64,000 bases of DNA from Phytophthora sp. 'mugwort' (lineage: Eukaryota; Oomycota; Peronosporomycetes; Peronosporales; Peronosporaceae). This document shows, in pieces, positions 1 through 10,493 of the stretch. Under the pieces are notes generated by a model, which was given only the letters and a program-made list of their open reading frames with translations, did no database searches and was not told where the DNA came from. The position numbers and the translations under genes were made by a program. Each line of letters begins with the position of its first letter. Within the stretch, counting starts at the first letter, position 1. The DNA is taken from the NCBI GenBank assembly GCA_033558025.1, contig JAUCEF010000009.1, positions 2,976,001 to 3,040,000 of the forward strand, written 5' to 3'.

Positions 1-96
1 GTAGCGGTTCCACGTCGCGTAGTTGTCTCCGTTGAACTTGTCGATGGAGACCTTGGTCGAGACGTCTTGGGCAGAGGACATGGTGCTTGGGCTCAT
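1..96 (-). CDS. Gag N-terminus of A2 copia element (partial)
   Basis: The first 32 codons of the Gag-Pol frame read leftward and leave the window. The start is the ATG inside the primer binding site at 86-100, and the product begins [11 protein letters not shown] like the intact family A polyproteins. One residue differs from the A1 copy (V for A at residue 12). No conclusion about integrity is possible because the rest is not visible. Confidence 0.8.
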   Translation of the reverse strand, partial: MSPSTMSSAQDVSTKVSIDKFNGDNYATWNRY

Positions 97-100
97 AACC

Positions 101-443
101 TGATAAAGGTGTTGAGGTCTTGAAGCGAGGCTTGGGTTGAGCGGAGGGAGTTCTGCACTTGGGTGCGGGGACCGGAGTGAAGACCACTTGAGCTGAAGAA
201 GGAAGATTCGAAAGTGATTGATTTATCGGAGCTTACACTACCTAGTCTACCACATAGATATGCAGCCCTGCATCCAATCATTTGGTGCATCCAATCACCA
301 ACACTCCGCACTCGTCCAATCATCCTACTCGTCTAATCAGCGGTTGCGTAAACAACGTACCGTAAACATCGCGGGATCGTGTTGGACCAGTTCGGGTTAA
401 CCGGTTACTGGTACACAGTACCAAAACCTGGCAACACTCAATA
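101..443 (-). repeat. LTR of A2 element (5' LTR in its own orientation)
   Basis: A 343-bp LTR with the family A termini (TGATA at the left, CAATA at the right on the plus strand). It contains the TCAATCACTTT initiator-like block and the GTTTACGCAAC region in sense orientation. It is immediately followed (leftward) by the primer site CTTGGGCTCATAACC. Confidence 0.85.
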
Positions 444-483
444 GGCGGCGAGTACACTTCGGGTGAGATGGCCAAGTTCTGTG
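444..483 (+). pseudogene. Integrase scrap of element X (B1)
   Basis: Forty bases encode the integrase stretch just after the second catalytic Asp (GGEYTSGEMAKFC), about residues 573-585 of the B1 polyprotein. The scrap is bounded by the A2 LTR on the left and by a B-type LTR on the right. The same gene resumes at 51533 with a repeated TCTGTG, which marks where element P went in. It shows that about 51 kb of later insertions separate two adjacent codons of X. Confidence 0.85.
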
Positions 484-796
484 TGTTGTCAAGGAGACGC
501 CTCGAGCAGCTGCTGTATACCGGTAGGATACCGGTATGACCTTCACTCAGTGGCACCTCAATCACTCCGGCGATTACGGGACGATGATTACGATGCACGT
601 GGGTACAAGATTGTGGGTACAAGATGGGCATCGACGTGGCGCTCTGCGATTGGCTGAAGTAACTCAGTATCCAGTAGAGAATCCAGTAGAGTGTACCCAG
701 TAGGTAGAACTGTAGGCTTAGAGGTAGCAAGGAGTTTGCGAACTAAGGACCTGAATCAATCACTTTGCATTTTGCCATCAAGTGACCAAGCCTTTT
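484..796 (+). repeat. Hybrid B2/B1 LTR at the 5' end of Y
   Basis: A 313-bp LTR of B2 type (CGCCTCGAGC near the start, CACCTCAATCACTCC in U3), but it is followed by a B1 internal region. Near its end it reads GGACCTGAATCAATC, like the 3' LTR of Y, whereas B2 element R has GGACCTAAATCAATC. That single diagnostic base fits a crossover inside the LTR joining a B2 left part to a B1 right part. Left flank is TCTGTG in the integrase of X. Confidence 0.75.
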
Positions 797-800
797 GGTT

Positions 801-974
801 ATGAGCCCAAGCCCCGTCTTCCCTGACCAAGACCCCGACTACGCCTTCGCCATGGACGCCACGTCGACTACCGCCCGCATTAACAAGTTCGACGGAACTA
901 ACTTCCACACGTGGAAGTTCAAGATGCAGATGGTGCTCGAGGAGCGCGAACTGTGGGAAGTGACAAGTGGGGAA
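801..974 (+). pseudogene. Y gag, first 58 codons
   Basis: The start of the B1 Gag-Pol frame, from the ATG within the primer site 797-811 (MSPSPVFPDQDPDY). It is cut at residue 58 by A1, whose target duplication GGGAA lies at 970-974 and 5702-5706. The frame resumes at 5707. This part is near-identical to the intact copy in T. Confidence 0.85.
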
Positions 975-1313
975 TGATGAAAGGTATGGATCTTGGACAC
1001 GAAGCTTGTACGAAGCGGAGGGAGGGACGTCGCAGACGGCGGGACCGGAGCGAAGGCACTTGAGGGGTAGAATGAAGATTCGAAAGTGATTGAATTGTTG
1101 GAGCTTACACCCTACTGTTATAGACACGCGACCCTGCGTCCTATCACCTAGTGCATCTAATCAACCATCACTCACCGGTGTTCGTCCAATCATCCTACTC
1201 GTCTAATCATCGGTGGCGTAAACAACGTACCGTAAACATCGCGGGATCGTGTTGGACCGGTTCGGGTTAACCGGTTACTGGTACACAGTACCAAAACCCG
1301 GCAACCCTCAATA
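975..1313 (-). repeat. A1 3' LTR
   Basis: 339 bp, termini TGATG and CAATA on the plus strand (TATTG and CATCA in sense). It directly follows the polypurine tract in sense orientation. By eye it matches the 5' LTR throughout. Confidence 0.93.
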
Positions 1314-1324
1314 CGCCCCCTCAA
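1314..1324 (-). other. Polypurine tract of A1
   Basis: In sense orientation the sequence TTGAGGGGGCG sits immediately before the 3' LTR and overlaps the TGA stop of Gag-Pol. It would prime plus-strand DNA synthesis. The same sequence precedes the other family A 3' LTRs, for example at 8001 and 17956. Confidence 0.75.
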
Positions 1325-4300
1325 TGCGAACACGCGTGGATTCCGAGGGACGCCGTCAGATCCGTGTGGCGTGGTCCTGGCAGTGCCTTGGTCATGATGT
1401 CCGCCAGCATGATAGAAGTCTCGCAGTACTCGAGCTTGACTTCGCCGCGCTTGACCTCATCACGGATGTGATGGTACTTGATGTCGATGTGCTTGGCGCG
1501 ACCATGGTTCACTGGGTTCTTCGTCATCTTGATGCACGACTGGTTGTCTTCGCGGATCATGAGCTCTGGCCCCGATTTGTTCGCTGCCGTCAAAATCTCG
1601 CACAACAGGCGATGAATCCACTTGCCTTCTTGGATCGCCAGACTGAGTGCGATGTACTCCGCCTCACTCGTAGACAGCGAAACACTTGACTGCTTCTTGC
1701 TTCCCCAGCTCACTGGTGCACCCATTAGCATGAACGTGTAGCCGGAAGTCGACTTGCGGTCCGCGAGGTCGCCAGCCCAGTCCGCGTCCGAGTACCCGCG
1801 AAAGTCGATGTTGTCACCCGGCTTGAAGCAGATCCCATGCGTCTTGGTGCCTTGCAGGTAGCGAAAGATACGCTTGACCGCAACCCAGTGTTCTTCTTGA
1901 GGGTTCTCCATGAAGCGCGACGCATAGCCAACGGCGTACGCGATGTCCGGGCGCGTGGCAGTCATCAAGTGCATCAGAGCACCAACAGCTTCGCGAAACG
2001 GAGCGTTCACCTTAGTCGCTGCGTCACTTGAAATCAGTCGAGTGCTTATGTCGACGGGACTCACCACGGCCTTGCACTCGTCCATACCAAAACGCTTGAG
2101 AATGTCATCCACATAGCGGCGCTGACACATCGTCACGCTGCCGTCCGGGCCGTCCACCAATTCGATCCCAAGAACGAACGCGCACTTGCCGCTGTCGGTC
2201 ATCTCGAAGCGTGTCTTGAGGTCGGTCTTCGTGCGTGAGATCAGTTCGGGTGAACTTCCGGTAATCAGCACGTCATCCACGTAGACCAGCACTAGCACGC
2301 AGTGACCGTCAACGATCTTGATGTAGAGGCACGGGTCGAACGCCGATACTTGAAAGCCGATGGAGCACACGAACTCGTCGAAGGTCTCATTCCACACGCG
2401 CGAAGCTTGCTTGAGACCGTAGATCGCCTTCACCAATTCCAGGCAGTCGAAGTCACCGTCGAGATCAACACCTTCGGGGACCGCGCAGAACACCAGTTCT
2501 TTCATTATCCCGTACAGGAAAGCTGTCACCACGTCGAGTTGGTCGAGGGGCCAGTCAAAATACTTGGTAATCGCGATGATCATGCGCAGCGTCACGTACT
2601 TGACCACGGGCGAGAACGTCTCGGTGTAGTCGATGCCGTACTTCTGCTTGAACCCCTTGGCCACGAGGCGCGCCTTGTACTTCTCGATCGATCCGTCCGC
2701 TTTGCGCTTGATCTTGAACACCCACTTGGTGCCGATGGCGCGTTGTCCGTTAGGCAACTTGGCAGCACGAAACACACCACGAAGTCGCATCGATTCGAGC
2801 TCAGCACGAATCGCCTTGCGCCAGTGCACTTGGTCGGGGCCGTTCACCGCTTCTTGGAATGTCGTCGGCTCCGATAGATCGCCTGCTTCGACGGCATTGG
2901 CACTTGCACGCCAAAAAACTGGTGGAGTCGATTCTTCATCTTGGTCTCCAGACTTTTCTTCTTCGTCTGCGTCTGCTCGGTGCGGAGGGGAGTAGTTCGG
3001 CGCACTTGCTTCTTCCAGTCCAGGTCGATGACGCACAGCTCGCGGTTTTCTGGCAGCTTCATCTTCGTCACTCGGGCGGCTCTTGCGCTTCCCTGCCTGC
3101 GTGTACTCCGTCTGGCGGAAACCATCATTGTCGATGTCGAGCGAGTCGAAGTCCAGGTCGTCGACATCTTCATCGGAAATCGTCGGTGAACATCCAAAGG
3201 TCGACTCATCGAAGTTGACATCGCGACTGATAACCACCTGCCCCGCCTCGATGTCATAAAGTCGATACGCCTTGGACACTTCTTCGTAACCCAGGAACAG
3301 TCCAGCGCGAGCCTTGGGATCCCACTTGAGCCGCTTCTCCTTCGGAGTCAGAATGTACGTCCGACAGCCGAACACACGCATGTGCTTCACACTCGGCTTG
3401 GACTTGTAGACGATCTCGAACGGAGTCTTGTGCTCGATCTTGGGTGACGGCAGACGATTCTTCACGTAGATGGCAGTCATGGCCGCCTCAGCCCAGAAAC
3501 ACTTGTCCAGCTTAGCGTGATGCAGCATGCTGCGGCCGATCGTAACGATAGTTCGGATGGCTCGCTCTGCCGTGCCGTTCGTCTGGTGCGCGTACGGAAC
3601 CGTGGTTTGCTGCTCGATGCCTTCGTCTTCGTAGAAGTCGTTGAGCGAGTTGGTCGCAAACTCACGAGCTCCGTCGTGCCGCACAAACTTGACCTTCTTG
3701 CCGAACTGCTTCTGCACCTTCATGATGTACGTCTTGATGCAGTCTTCGCTCTCCGATTTGGCACGCAGGCAGAAACCCTTCATGCATCCACTGGCTTCGT
3801 CCACGATCAGGAGCAGGTACTTGCTGCCGCCAAGCGAGTTTTCCTCCATGGGTCCGCAGATGTCGAAGTGGAGCAGCTCAAATGTGTCGTAGCGACGCTT
3901 GTCACGGTTGCTTGGGAATGGTTTTTGGACCATTTTACCTTGCTGGCAACCACGACACAGACTTGGTCCGCTCGACTTGAAAGGTGCCTTCGCGTCCTTG
4001 ATCATGTGGTTGTCGACCATCTTGCGAAGCACCTCAACCGGAGCGTGACCCATGCGCGCGTGCAGGTCGACAGTCTTGCCACTCGTCGCCGCTTTCGCCG
4101 ATCGCTGAGGCGTCTGAAGCCAGTAGAGTCCATCCATGAGGTTTGCCGTCGCCACCACTTGCTTGGAGCCTTTGTGCGCAATCTGCATCTTGGTGCCGTC
4201 GAACACCACTTGAAACTTGTCACTTTTGTTGATCTGCGGTACCGAAAGCAGATTCTTGCTCATGCTTGGCACGTACAGCGCGTTCTTGATCTCGATCTCG

Positions 4301-5358
4301 CGCTCGTCGCCATTGGGCAGAACCACTTGTTCCACGATGGTCCCCACACCCATGATGGCCGCCTTGTTGCCGTCGGCCACCGAAAGTTCGCCTTCGTTCC
4401 GCTCAATCAAATGGACGAACTTGGTCTTGTCGTTGCAGATGTGGTGCGTTGCGCCGCTGTCGACCGCCCACATCCCGGACACATTCTTGCCCGTCGAAAC
4501 CCCACATTCCAGTGAAACCGCGAACGCTACTCGATCGTAGTCGTAGTCGTAGCCGTTGCTGTCGTTTCTCCACTGGATGTTGTTGGCCCCGCGTCCACGG
4601 CCGTTGCCGCCGCGTCTCGGCCCTCGGTTCTCGTCCTTCTGCTTGGTCCAGCACTTGTCAATCGTGTGCCCCACTTTTCCGCAGTACGTACACTGGCGAG
4701 ACTCTCGGTCGGTGCTGAACGCCTTGGCCGCGTTCTCCGTCTTCACCGTCGCCGTCTTCTCGCCTTGTCTCTTGATGTGCTCATTCGTGAGCACCTTCAC
4801 AACGTCTTGCGACCGCAGTTCAGCGCTGCTCATCTCCAAGTTCAGCACGACGTTCTCGTAGCTCTTGGGGAGGCTGCGCAACAAGCAGATCGCCACGTCC
4901 TCGTCCTCCATCTTGGCACCGATGCTGCTGAGCTTGGCGCTGATGTTGAGGACCTCGTTGCAATGATGCAACACATTGCCGCCTTCCGACATCTCCATGC
5001 TGAAGAGTTGGCGCTTCAGGTAGATGCGTCCAGCCTTCTGCGATCCACCGTACAGCGTCTTCAGGCGTGACCAGGCAACCCACGCTTCCTCGCAGTCGTC
5101 GACCACATGGTGGTAGTCCGCGTCCATGTGGAGCAGCATCAGTCCGAAAGCGATGTTGCTCAACTTGACGTAGTCGTCCTTGGCCCGCGAGTCCGTGTAG
5201 CTTGGCGTCGTCTCACGGCTCACGACATGCCACGTCGACTTGGTCAGGAACACGCCACGCATGTAGCGGTTCCACGTCGCGTAGTTGTCCCCGTTGAACT
5301 TGTCAATGGAGACCTTGGTCGAGGCGTCTTGGGCAGAGGACATGGTGCTTGGGCTCAT
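1321..5358 (-). CDS. Copia Gag-Pol polyprotein, family A (intact)
   Basis: A single frame of 1345 codons encodes all proteins needed for copia retrotransposition. Domains in order: Gag (1-215) ending in a CCHC zinc knuckle at 223-236; aspartic protease with DSGA at 300-303; integrase with HX4H (433, 438), CX2C (468, 471) and D499, D562, E598 with exactly 35 residues between the last two; an acidic linker (725-815); reverse transcriptase with D942 and YVDD at 1026-1029; and RNase H with YSDADWAG near 1190, SEAEY near 1231 and DNQS at 1271. The length suits a one-frame copia element. The ATG chosen lies in the primer site; the frame is open further upstream into the LTR without an ATG. The second catalytic integrase Asp sits in HDGAREF, where family B has the commoner SDNGGEY. 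There is no envelope gene. Confidence 0.95.
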   Translation of the reverse strand: MSPSTMSSAQDASTKVSIDKFNGDNYATWNRYMRGVFLTKSTWHVVSRETTPSYTDSRAKDDYVKLSNIAFGLMLLHMDADYHHVVDDCEEAWVAWSRLKTLYGGSQKAGRIYLKRQLFSMEMSEGGNVLHHCNEVLNISAKLSSIGAKMEDEDVAICLLRSLPKSYENVVLNLEMSSAELRSQDVVKVLTNEHIKRQGEKTATVKTENAAKAFSTDRESRQCTYCGKVGHTIDKCWTKQKDENRGPRRGGNGRGRGANNIQWRNDSNGYDYDYDRVAFAVSLECGVSTGKNVSGMWAVDSGATHHICNDKTKFVHLIERNEGELSVADGNKAAIMGVGTIVEQVVLPNGDEREIEIKNALYVPSMSKNLLSVPQINKSDKFQVVFDGTKMQIAHKGSKQVVATANLMDGLYWLQTPQRSAKAATSGKTVDLHARMGHAPVEVLRKMVDNHMIKDAKAPFKSSGPSLCRGCQQGKMVQKPFPSNRDKRRYDTFELLHFDICGPMEENSLGGSKYLLLIVDEASGCMKGFCLRAKSESEDCIKTYIMKVQKQFGKKVKFVRHDGAREFATNSLNDFYEDEGIEQQTTVPYAHQTNGTAERAIRTIVTIGRSMLHHAKLDKCFWAEAAMTAIYVKNRLPSPKIEHKTPFEIVYKSKPSVKHMRVFGCRTYILTPKEKRLKWDPKARAGLFLGYEEVSKAYRLYDIEAGQVVISRDVNFDESTFGCSPTISDEDVDDLDFDSLDIDNDGFRQTEYTQAGKRKSRPSDEDEAARKPRAVRHRPGLEEASAPNYSPPHRADADEEEKSGDQDEESTPPVFWRASANAVEAGDLSEPTTFQEAVNGPDQVHWRKAIRAELESMRLRGVFRAAKLPNGQRAIGTKWVFKIKRKADGSIEKYKARLVAKGFKQKYGIDYTETFSPVVKYVTLRMIIAITKYFDWPLDQLDVVTAFLYGIMKELVFCAVPEGVDLDGDFDCLELVKAIYGLKQASRVWNETFDEFVCSIGFQVSAFDPCLYIKIVDGHCVLVLVYVDDVLITGSSPELISRTKTDLKTRFEMTDSGKCAFVLGIELVDGPDGSVTMCQRRYVDDILKRFGMDECKAVVSPVDISTRLISSDAATKVNAPFREAVGALMHLMTATRPDIAYAVGYASRFMENPQEEHWVAVKRIFRYLQGTKTHGICFKPGDNIDFRGYSDADWAGDLADRKSTSGYTFMLMGAPVSWGSKKQSSVSLSTSEAEYIALSLAIQEGKWIHRLLCEILTAANKSGPELMIREDNQSCIKMTKNPVNHGRAKHIDIKYHHIRDEVKRGEVKLEYCETSIMLADIMTKALPGPRHTDLTASLGIHACSH

Positions 5359-5362
5359 AACC
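5348..5362 (-). promoter_or_regulatory. Primer binding site (initiator tRNA-Met anticodon arm) overlapping start codon
   Basis: In sense, GGTTATGAGCCCAAG begins directly after the LTR with no spacer. It is complementary to the anticodon stem-loop of a tRNA-Met with loop CTCATAA and GGG stem, which matches eukaryotic initiator tRNA-Met. This suggests priming by a cleaved half tRNA, as known for Drosophila copia and yeast Ty5. The gag ATG is bases 5-7 of this site. Confidence 0.8.
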
Positions 5363-5701
5363 TGATGAAAGGTATGGATCTTGGACACGAAGCTTGTACG
5401 AAGCGGAGGGAGGGACGTCGCAGACGGCGGGACCGGAGCGAAGGCACTTGAGGGGTAGAATGAAGATTCGAAAGTGATTGAATTGTTGGAGCTTACACCC
5501 TACTGTTATAGACACGCGACCCTGCGTCCTATCACCTAGTGCATCTAATCAACCATCACTCACCGGTGTTCGTCCAATCATCCTACTCGTCTAATCATCG
5601 GTGGCGTAAACAACGTACCGTAAACATCGCGGGATCGTGTTGGACCGGTTCGGGTTAACCGGTTACTGGTACACAGTACCAAAACCCGGCAACCCTCAAT
5701 A
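5363..5701 (-). repeat. A1 5' LTR
   Basis: 339 bp. In sense, U3 holds an inverted repeat built on AACCGGT and ACCGGTT, a second one (TGGTAC with GTACCA around a 3-base loop), and the GTTTACGCCACCGATGATTA block also found in family B LTRs. The right flank is the target duplication GGGAA. Confidence 0.93.
5458..5510 (-). promoter_or_regulatory. Predicted LTR core promoter of A1
   Basis: In sense, TATAAC (5510-5505) lies about 30-35 bases upstream of TCAATCACTTTCGAATC (5481-5465). The TCACTTT is initiator-like for oomycetes and would start transcripts near 5475, giving an R-U5 of about 113 bases. All three LTR types in the window share TCAATCACTTT. The start site is inferred only. Confidence 0.45.
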
Positions 5702-7661
5702 GGGAAGTGAAGCTGGAGCACTGCCAGACTGCGGCGGATCAAGCGCTCTTTCGGAAGAAGTCGCGCAAGGCGCTGGCGATGATCTGTCTCGCGATGGAGG
5801 ATTCGCAGCTGCCGCTGGTTCGCTCGGCGAGTGGCGCGCATGATGCATGGTCAAGACTGGAAGGACACTTCGAGAAGAAGAGTTGGCCAACAAGCTCTTT
5901 CTTCGTCGGCGTTTCTTCACGACGATGATGGACGAAGGTGATGATGTGCTGGAGCACATCAACAAGATCAAGACGCTGGCGGAGCAGCTCGACGCAGTGG
6001 GCGCTCCGGTCAGCGAGGACGACTTGGTGATCACGCTTTTGGGAAGTCTGAGCGAGTCGTACCAGTTCCTGATCACGGCGTTGGAGTCGAGAGCCGACTC
6101 ACTGTCGTGGGAACTCGTGACGTCTCGGCTGCTTCATGAGGACATGAAGCGCAAGGAACAAGGTGGCGGTACGGACGGCACCGCGCACGGTCAAGGTCAA
6201 GCGTTCATGACAAGCGACAATAAGCGCAAGGGTCGGCAGGCGCAGAAGACTAGTGCCTGTCACTACTGTGGCGAGCACGGACATTGGATCGCCAAGTGTC
6301 CGGTGCGAATCCGCGAGAACGCGGAGCGGCAGAGGCCGCAACGAGCGAATGTCGCGCAGAGTGAAGATGACTCTGGCGACTTCCTCTTCTCGGTTGGTGG
6401 TAACACGGGTGCCTCCAAGTCGAATGGAGTGTGGCTGGTCGACTCAGGTGCGACGCAGCACATGACGTACTCGAAGGAGTACATGAAGAACTACAAGAAG
6501 ATCTCTCCGGTGGACGTGCATCTCGCGGACGACGGTGTGGTTCAGGCTGTGGGGACCGGCGACATTGTGATGTCGATGAAGACCCCGCGCGGCATGAAGA
6601 AGGGTGTACTCACGAACGTGTGGCACATTCCGAAGCTGTCGCGCAACCTGTTTTCGGTTGGTCGGTTCACTAAGGACGTCGGGCCAGTTATCTTCGAGAG
6701 CGACGGGTGCTTCGCTGAAACGAAGAGTCTCAAGTGGAAGCTCGGCGCTCGTGAGGGCAAAGGACTGTTCAAGCTGTGCATGACTCCGATGATGCCTGAC
6801 GAGGCCAATGCGGCAAGTTCGAAGGATCGCCAAGGGGACACCACGTCGTACCTCTGGCACCTTCGACTTGGTCACATCGGCCATGGCGGTCTAGACGCCA
6901 TCGTCAAGAAGGGCTACGGTGTTGGTATCGACATGGCGTCGGTGAAGCAGTGGGAGCTGTGCGACGGATGCTCACTCGGCAAGCAAACGCGAGTACGCTA
7001 CATGAAGACGTCGCCAAACCGTGCCAAGCAAGTGCTAGAAGTCGTACACAGTGATGTATGCGGTCCCATGCAGACGCCGACCTTTGGAGGCAAGCGCTAT
7101 TTTGTCACGTTTATCGATGACAAGTCGCACTTCTGTGTGGTGTACTTGCTGCGCAACAAGTCCGAGGTGGCCGACAAGTTCGCGCAATTCGTCGCGTTAG
7201 CTGAGACCCAGACTGGCAAGCGCGTGAAAATGCTGCGGAGCGACAACGGCGGCGAGTACACTTCGGGTGAGATGGCCAAGTTCTGTGCGGACCGTGGTAT
7301 CATGCAGAAGTTCACGCCGCCATACACGCCTCAGCTGAACGGAGTCGCCGAGCGCATGAACCGGACGTTGGTGGAGTGTGCGCGTTGCATGCTGGAACAT
7401 GCTGGATTGCCCAAGACGTATTGGGGTGAAGCTGTCGTGACAGCTACATTCCTCCGTAATCGGTGTCCGACGCGTGCCATCAACCACGACAAGTCGCCGC
7501 ACCAGGTTTGGACAGGCAAGAAACCGCTGCTAGCGAACCTCAAGGTGTTCGGTTGCCACGCGTACGTGCACGTGCCGAAGGAGAAGCGCACCAAGTTTGA
7601 CGCTCGGTCGGTGCGCTGTCGGTTCCTGGGATACTCGGAGCATGAGAAAGCGTACCGTTTC
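5702..7661 (+). pseudogene. Y gag, protease and integrase (frameshifted)
   Basis: Continues the B1 Gag-Pol from about residue 57 to 710: Gag, zinc knuckle CHYCGEHGHWIAKC, protease DSGATQH, integrase HHCC, SDVCGP, SDNGGEY and the downstream Glu. One T is missing near 5883 (AGTTGGCC where intact copies have AGTTTGGCC), so the gag frame breaks about 60 codons after the segment begins. The long frame therefore starts only at 5847. The right end is cut by W at GTTTC (7657-7661). Confidence 0.88.
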
Positions 7662-8000
7662 TGATGAAAGGTATGGATCTTGGACACGAAGCTTGTACGA
7701 AGCGGAGGGAGGGACGTCGCAGACGGCGGGACCGGAGCGAAGGCACTTGAGGGGTAGAATGAAGATTCGAAAGTGATTGAATTGTTGGAGCTTACACCCT
7801 ACTGTTATAGACACGCGACCCTGCGTCCTATCACCTAGTGCATCTAATCAACCATCACTCACCGGTGTTCGTCCAATCATCCTACTCGTCTAATCATCGG
7901 TGGCGTAAACAACGTACCGTAAACATCGCGGGATCGTGTTGGACCGGTTCGGGTTAACCGGTTACTGGTACACAGTACCAAAACCCGGCAACCCTCAATA
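7662..8000 (-). repeat. W 3' LTR (array LTR 1)
   Basis: 339 bp A-type LTR. Its left flank is the genuine W target site GTTTC and its right flank is the polypurine tract CGCCCCCTCAA on the plus strand. Confidence 0.92.
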
Positions 8001-8007
8001 CGCCCCC

Positions 8008-10147
8008 TCAATGCGAACACGCGTGGATTCCGAGGGACGCCGTCAGATCCGTGTGGCGTGGTCCTGGCAGTGCCTTGGTCATGATGTCCGCCAGCATGAT
8101 AGAAGTCTCGCAGTACTCGAGCTTGACTTCGCCGCGCTTGACCTCATCACGGATGTGATGGTACTTGATGTCGATGTGCTTGGCGCGACCATGGTTCACT
8201 GGGTTCTTCGTCATCTTGATGCACGACTGGTTGTCTTCGCGGATCATGAGCTCTGGCCCCGATTTGTTCGCTGCCGTCAAAATCTCGCACAACAGGCGAT
8301 GAATCCACTTGCCTTCTTGGATCGCCAGACTGAGTGCGATGTACTCCGCCTCACTCGTAGACAGCGAAACACTTGACTGCTTCTTGCTTCCCCAGCTCAC
8401 TGGTGCACCCATTAGCATGAACGTGTAGCCGGAAGTCGACTTGCGGTCCGCGAGGTCGCCAGCCCAGTCCGCGTCCGAGTACCCGCGAAAGTCGATGTTG
8501 TCACCCGGCTTGAAGCAGATCCCATGCGTCTTGGTGCCTTGCAGGTAGCGAAAGATACGCTTGACCGCAACCCAGTGTTCTTCTTGAGGGTTCTCCATGA
8601 AGCGCGACGCATAGCCAACGGCGTACGCGATGTCCGGGCGCGTGGCAGTCATCAAGTGCATCAGAGCACCAACAGCTTCGCGAAACGGAGCGTTCACCTT
8701 AGTCGCTGCGTCACTTGAAATCAGTCGAGTGCTTATGTCGACGGGACTCACCACGGCCTTGCACTCGTCCATACCAAAACGCTTGAGAATGTCATCCACA
8801 TAGCGGCGCTGACACATCGTCACGCTGCCGTCCGGGCCGTCCACCAATTCGATCCCAAGAACGAACGCGCACTTGCCGCTGTCGGTCATCTCGAAGCGTG
8901 TCTTGAGGTCGGTCTTCGTGCGTGAGATCAGTTCGGGTGAACTTCCGGTAATCAGCACGTCATCCACGTAGACCAGCACTAGCACGCAGTGACCGTCAAC
9001 GATCTTGATGTAGAGGCACGGGTCGAACGCCGATACTTGAAAGCCGATGGAGCACACGAACTCGTCGAAGGTCTCATTCCACACGCGCGAAGCTTGCTTG
9101 AGACCGTAGATCGCCTTCACCAATTCCAGGCAGTCGAAGTCACCGTCGAGATCAACACCTTCGGGGACCGCGCAGAACACCAGTTCTTTCATTATCCCGT
9201 ACAGGAAAGCTGTCACCACGTCGAGTTGGTCGAGGGGCCAGTCAAAATACTTGGTAATCGCGATGATCATGCGCAGCGTCACGTACTTGACCACGGGCGA
9301 GAACGTCTCGGTGTAGTCGATGCCGTACTTCTGCTTGAACCCCTTGGCCACGAGGCGCGCCTTGTACTTCTCGATCGATCCGTCCGCTTTGCGCTTGATC
9401 TTGAACACCCACTTGGTGCCGATGGCGCGTTGTCCGTTAGGCAACTTGGCAGCACGAAACACACCACGAAGTCGCATCGATTCGAGCTCAGCACGAATCG
9501 CCTTGCGCCAGTGCACTTGGTCGGGGCCGTTCACCGCTTCTTGGAATGTCGTCGGCTCCGATAGATCGCCTGCTTCGACGGCATTGGCACTTGCACGCCA
9601 AAAAACTGGTGGAGTCGATTCTTCATCTTGGTCTCCAGACTTTTCTTCTTCGTCTGCGTCTGCTCGGTGCGAAGGGGAGTAGTTCGGCGCACTTGCTTCT
9701 TCCAGTCCAGGTCGATGACGCACAGCTCGCGGTTTTCTGGCAGCTTCATCTTCGTCACTCGGGCGGCTCTTGCGCTTCCCTGCCTGCGTGTACTCCGTCT
9801 GGCGGAAACCATCATTGTCGATGTCGAGCGAGTCGAAGTCCAGGTCGTCGACATCTTCATCGGAAATCGTCGGTGAAAATCCAAAGGTCGACTCATCGAA
9901 GTTGACATCGCGACTGATAACCACCTGCCCCGCCTCGATGTCATAAAGTCGATACGCCTTGGACACTTCTTCGTAACCCAGGAACAGTCCAGCGCGAGCC
10001 TTGGGATCCCACTTGAGCCGCTTCTCCTTCGGAGTCAGAATGTACGTCCGACAGCCGAACACACGCATGTGCTTCACACTCGGCTTGGACTTGTAGACGA
10101 TCTCGAACGGAGTCTTGTGCTCGATCTTGGGTGACGGCAGACGATTC
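8008..10147 (-). pseudogene. Truncated pol (integrase tail, RT, RNase H), array copy 1
   Basis: Encodes residues 634-1345 of family A Gag-Pol: the integrase C-terminal part, acidic linker, reverse transcriptase with YVDD, and RNase H. It lacks gag, protease, the integrase catalytic triad and the primer site. The frame is unbroken and runs upstream into the adjoining LTR at 10148-10173 (SKIHTFHQ joined to NRLPSPK). An LTR-driven transcript could therefore carry a long frame, but the first internal ATG is well inside. It differs from A1 at a few residues (F for C in FGFSP, S for P in YSPSH). Confidence 0.88.
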
Positions 10148-10486
10148 TGATGAAAGGTATGGATCTTGGACACGAAGCTTGTACGAAGCGGAGGGAGGGA
10201 CGTCGCAGACGGCGGGACCGGAGCGAAGGCACTTGAGGGGTAGAATGAAGATTCGAAAGTGATTGAATTGTTGGAGCTTACACCCTACTGTTATAGACAC
10301 GCGACCCTGCGTCCTATCACCTAGTGCATCTAATCAACCATCACTCACCGGTGTTCGTCCAATCATCCTACTCGTCTAATCATCGGTGGCGTAAACAACG
10401 TACCGTAAACATCGCGGGATCGTGTTGGACCGGTTCGGGTTAACCGGTTACTGGTACACAGTACCAAAACCCGGCAACCCTCAATA
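10148..10486 (-). repeat. Array LTR 2 (chimeric A3/W LTR)
   Basis: 339 bp. The left flank GATTC is the A3 insertion site while the right part is of W type, so the LTR is a recombination product. Confidence 0.88.
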
Positions 10487-10493
10487 CGCCCCC

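Larger units (their letters stand above)
1..443 (-). mobile_element. Copia family A2 element, 5' end only
   Basis: This is the 5' LTR, primer site and first gag codons of a minus-strand copia element whose remainder lies left of the window. Its right edge, ending CAATA at 443, abuts GGCGG of a family B integrase gene, so the element inserted into element X; the other target-site copy is outside the window. The LTR differs from the A1-type LTR at many positions (for example it lacks the TATAAC box context), so it is treated as subfamily A2, like the plus-strand fragment at 58792-62098. Confidence 0.85.
975..5701 (-). mobile_element. Element A1: complete family A copia retrotransposon
   Basis: A 4727-bp full-length element with 339-bp LTRs (975-1313 and 5363-5701) that look identical by eye. 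It has a primer site at 5348-5362, a polypurine tract at 1314-1324 and one unbroken 1345-codon Gag-Pol frame. It is flanked by the 5-bp target duplication GGGAA (970-974 and 5702-5706). Identical LTRs and an intact frame indicate a very recent insertion. It lies antisense to its host Y. Confidence 0.95.

Noticed and set aside
2302..2877. A 191-codon plus-strand frame repeated at 8989, 11475, 13961, 16447 and 18944
   Set aside because: Antisense of the reverse transcriptase region; repetition follows pol duplication and no start or domain supports a gene.
3517..4515. A 332-codon plus-strand open frame opposite family A gag and integrase
   Set aside because: It is the antisense shadow of the intact Gag-Pol at 1321-5358, is Arg/His/Leu-rich without recognisable domains, and reappears in fragments wherever family A gag or integrase occurs.
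5847..7664. Programmed frameshift between gag and pol in family B
   Set aside because: Intact B1 and B2 copies (T, R) have gag and pol in one frame. The break near 5883 is a single-base loss, and the breaks in S, X and V lie elsewhere, so these are decay mutations.
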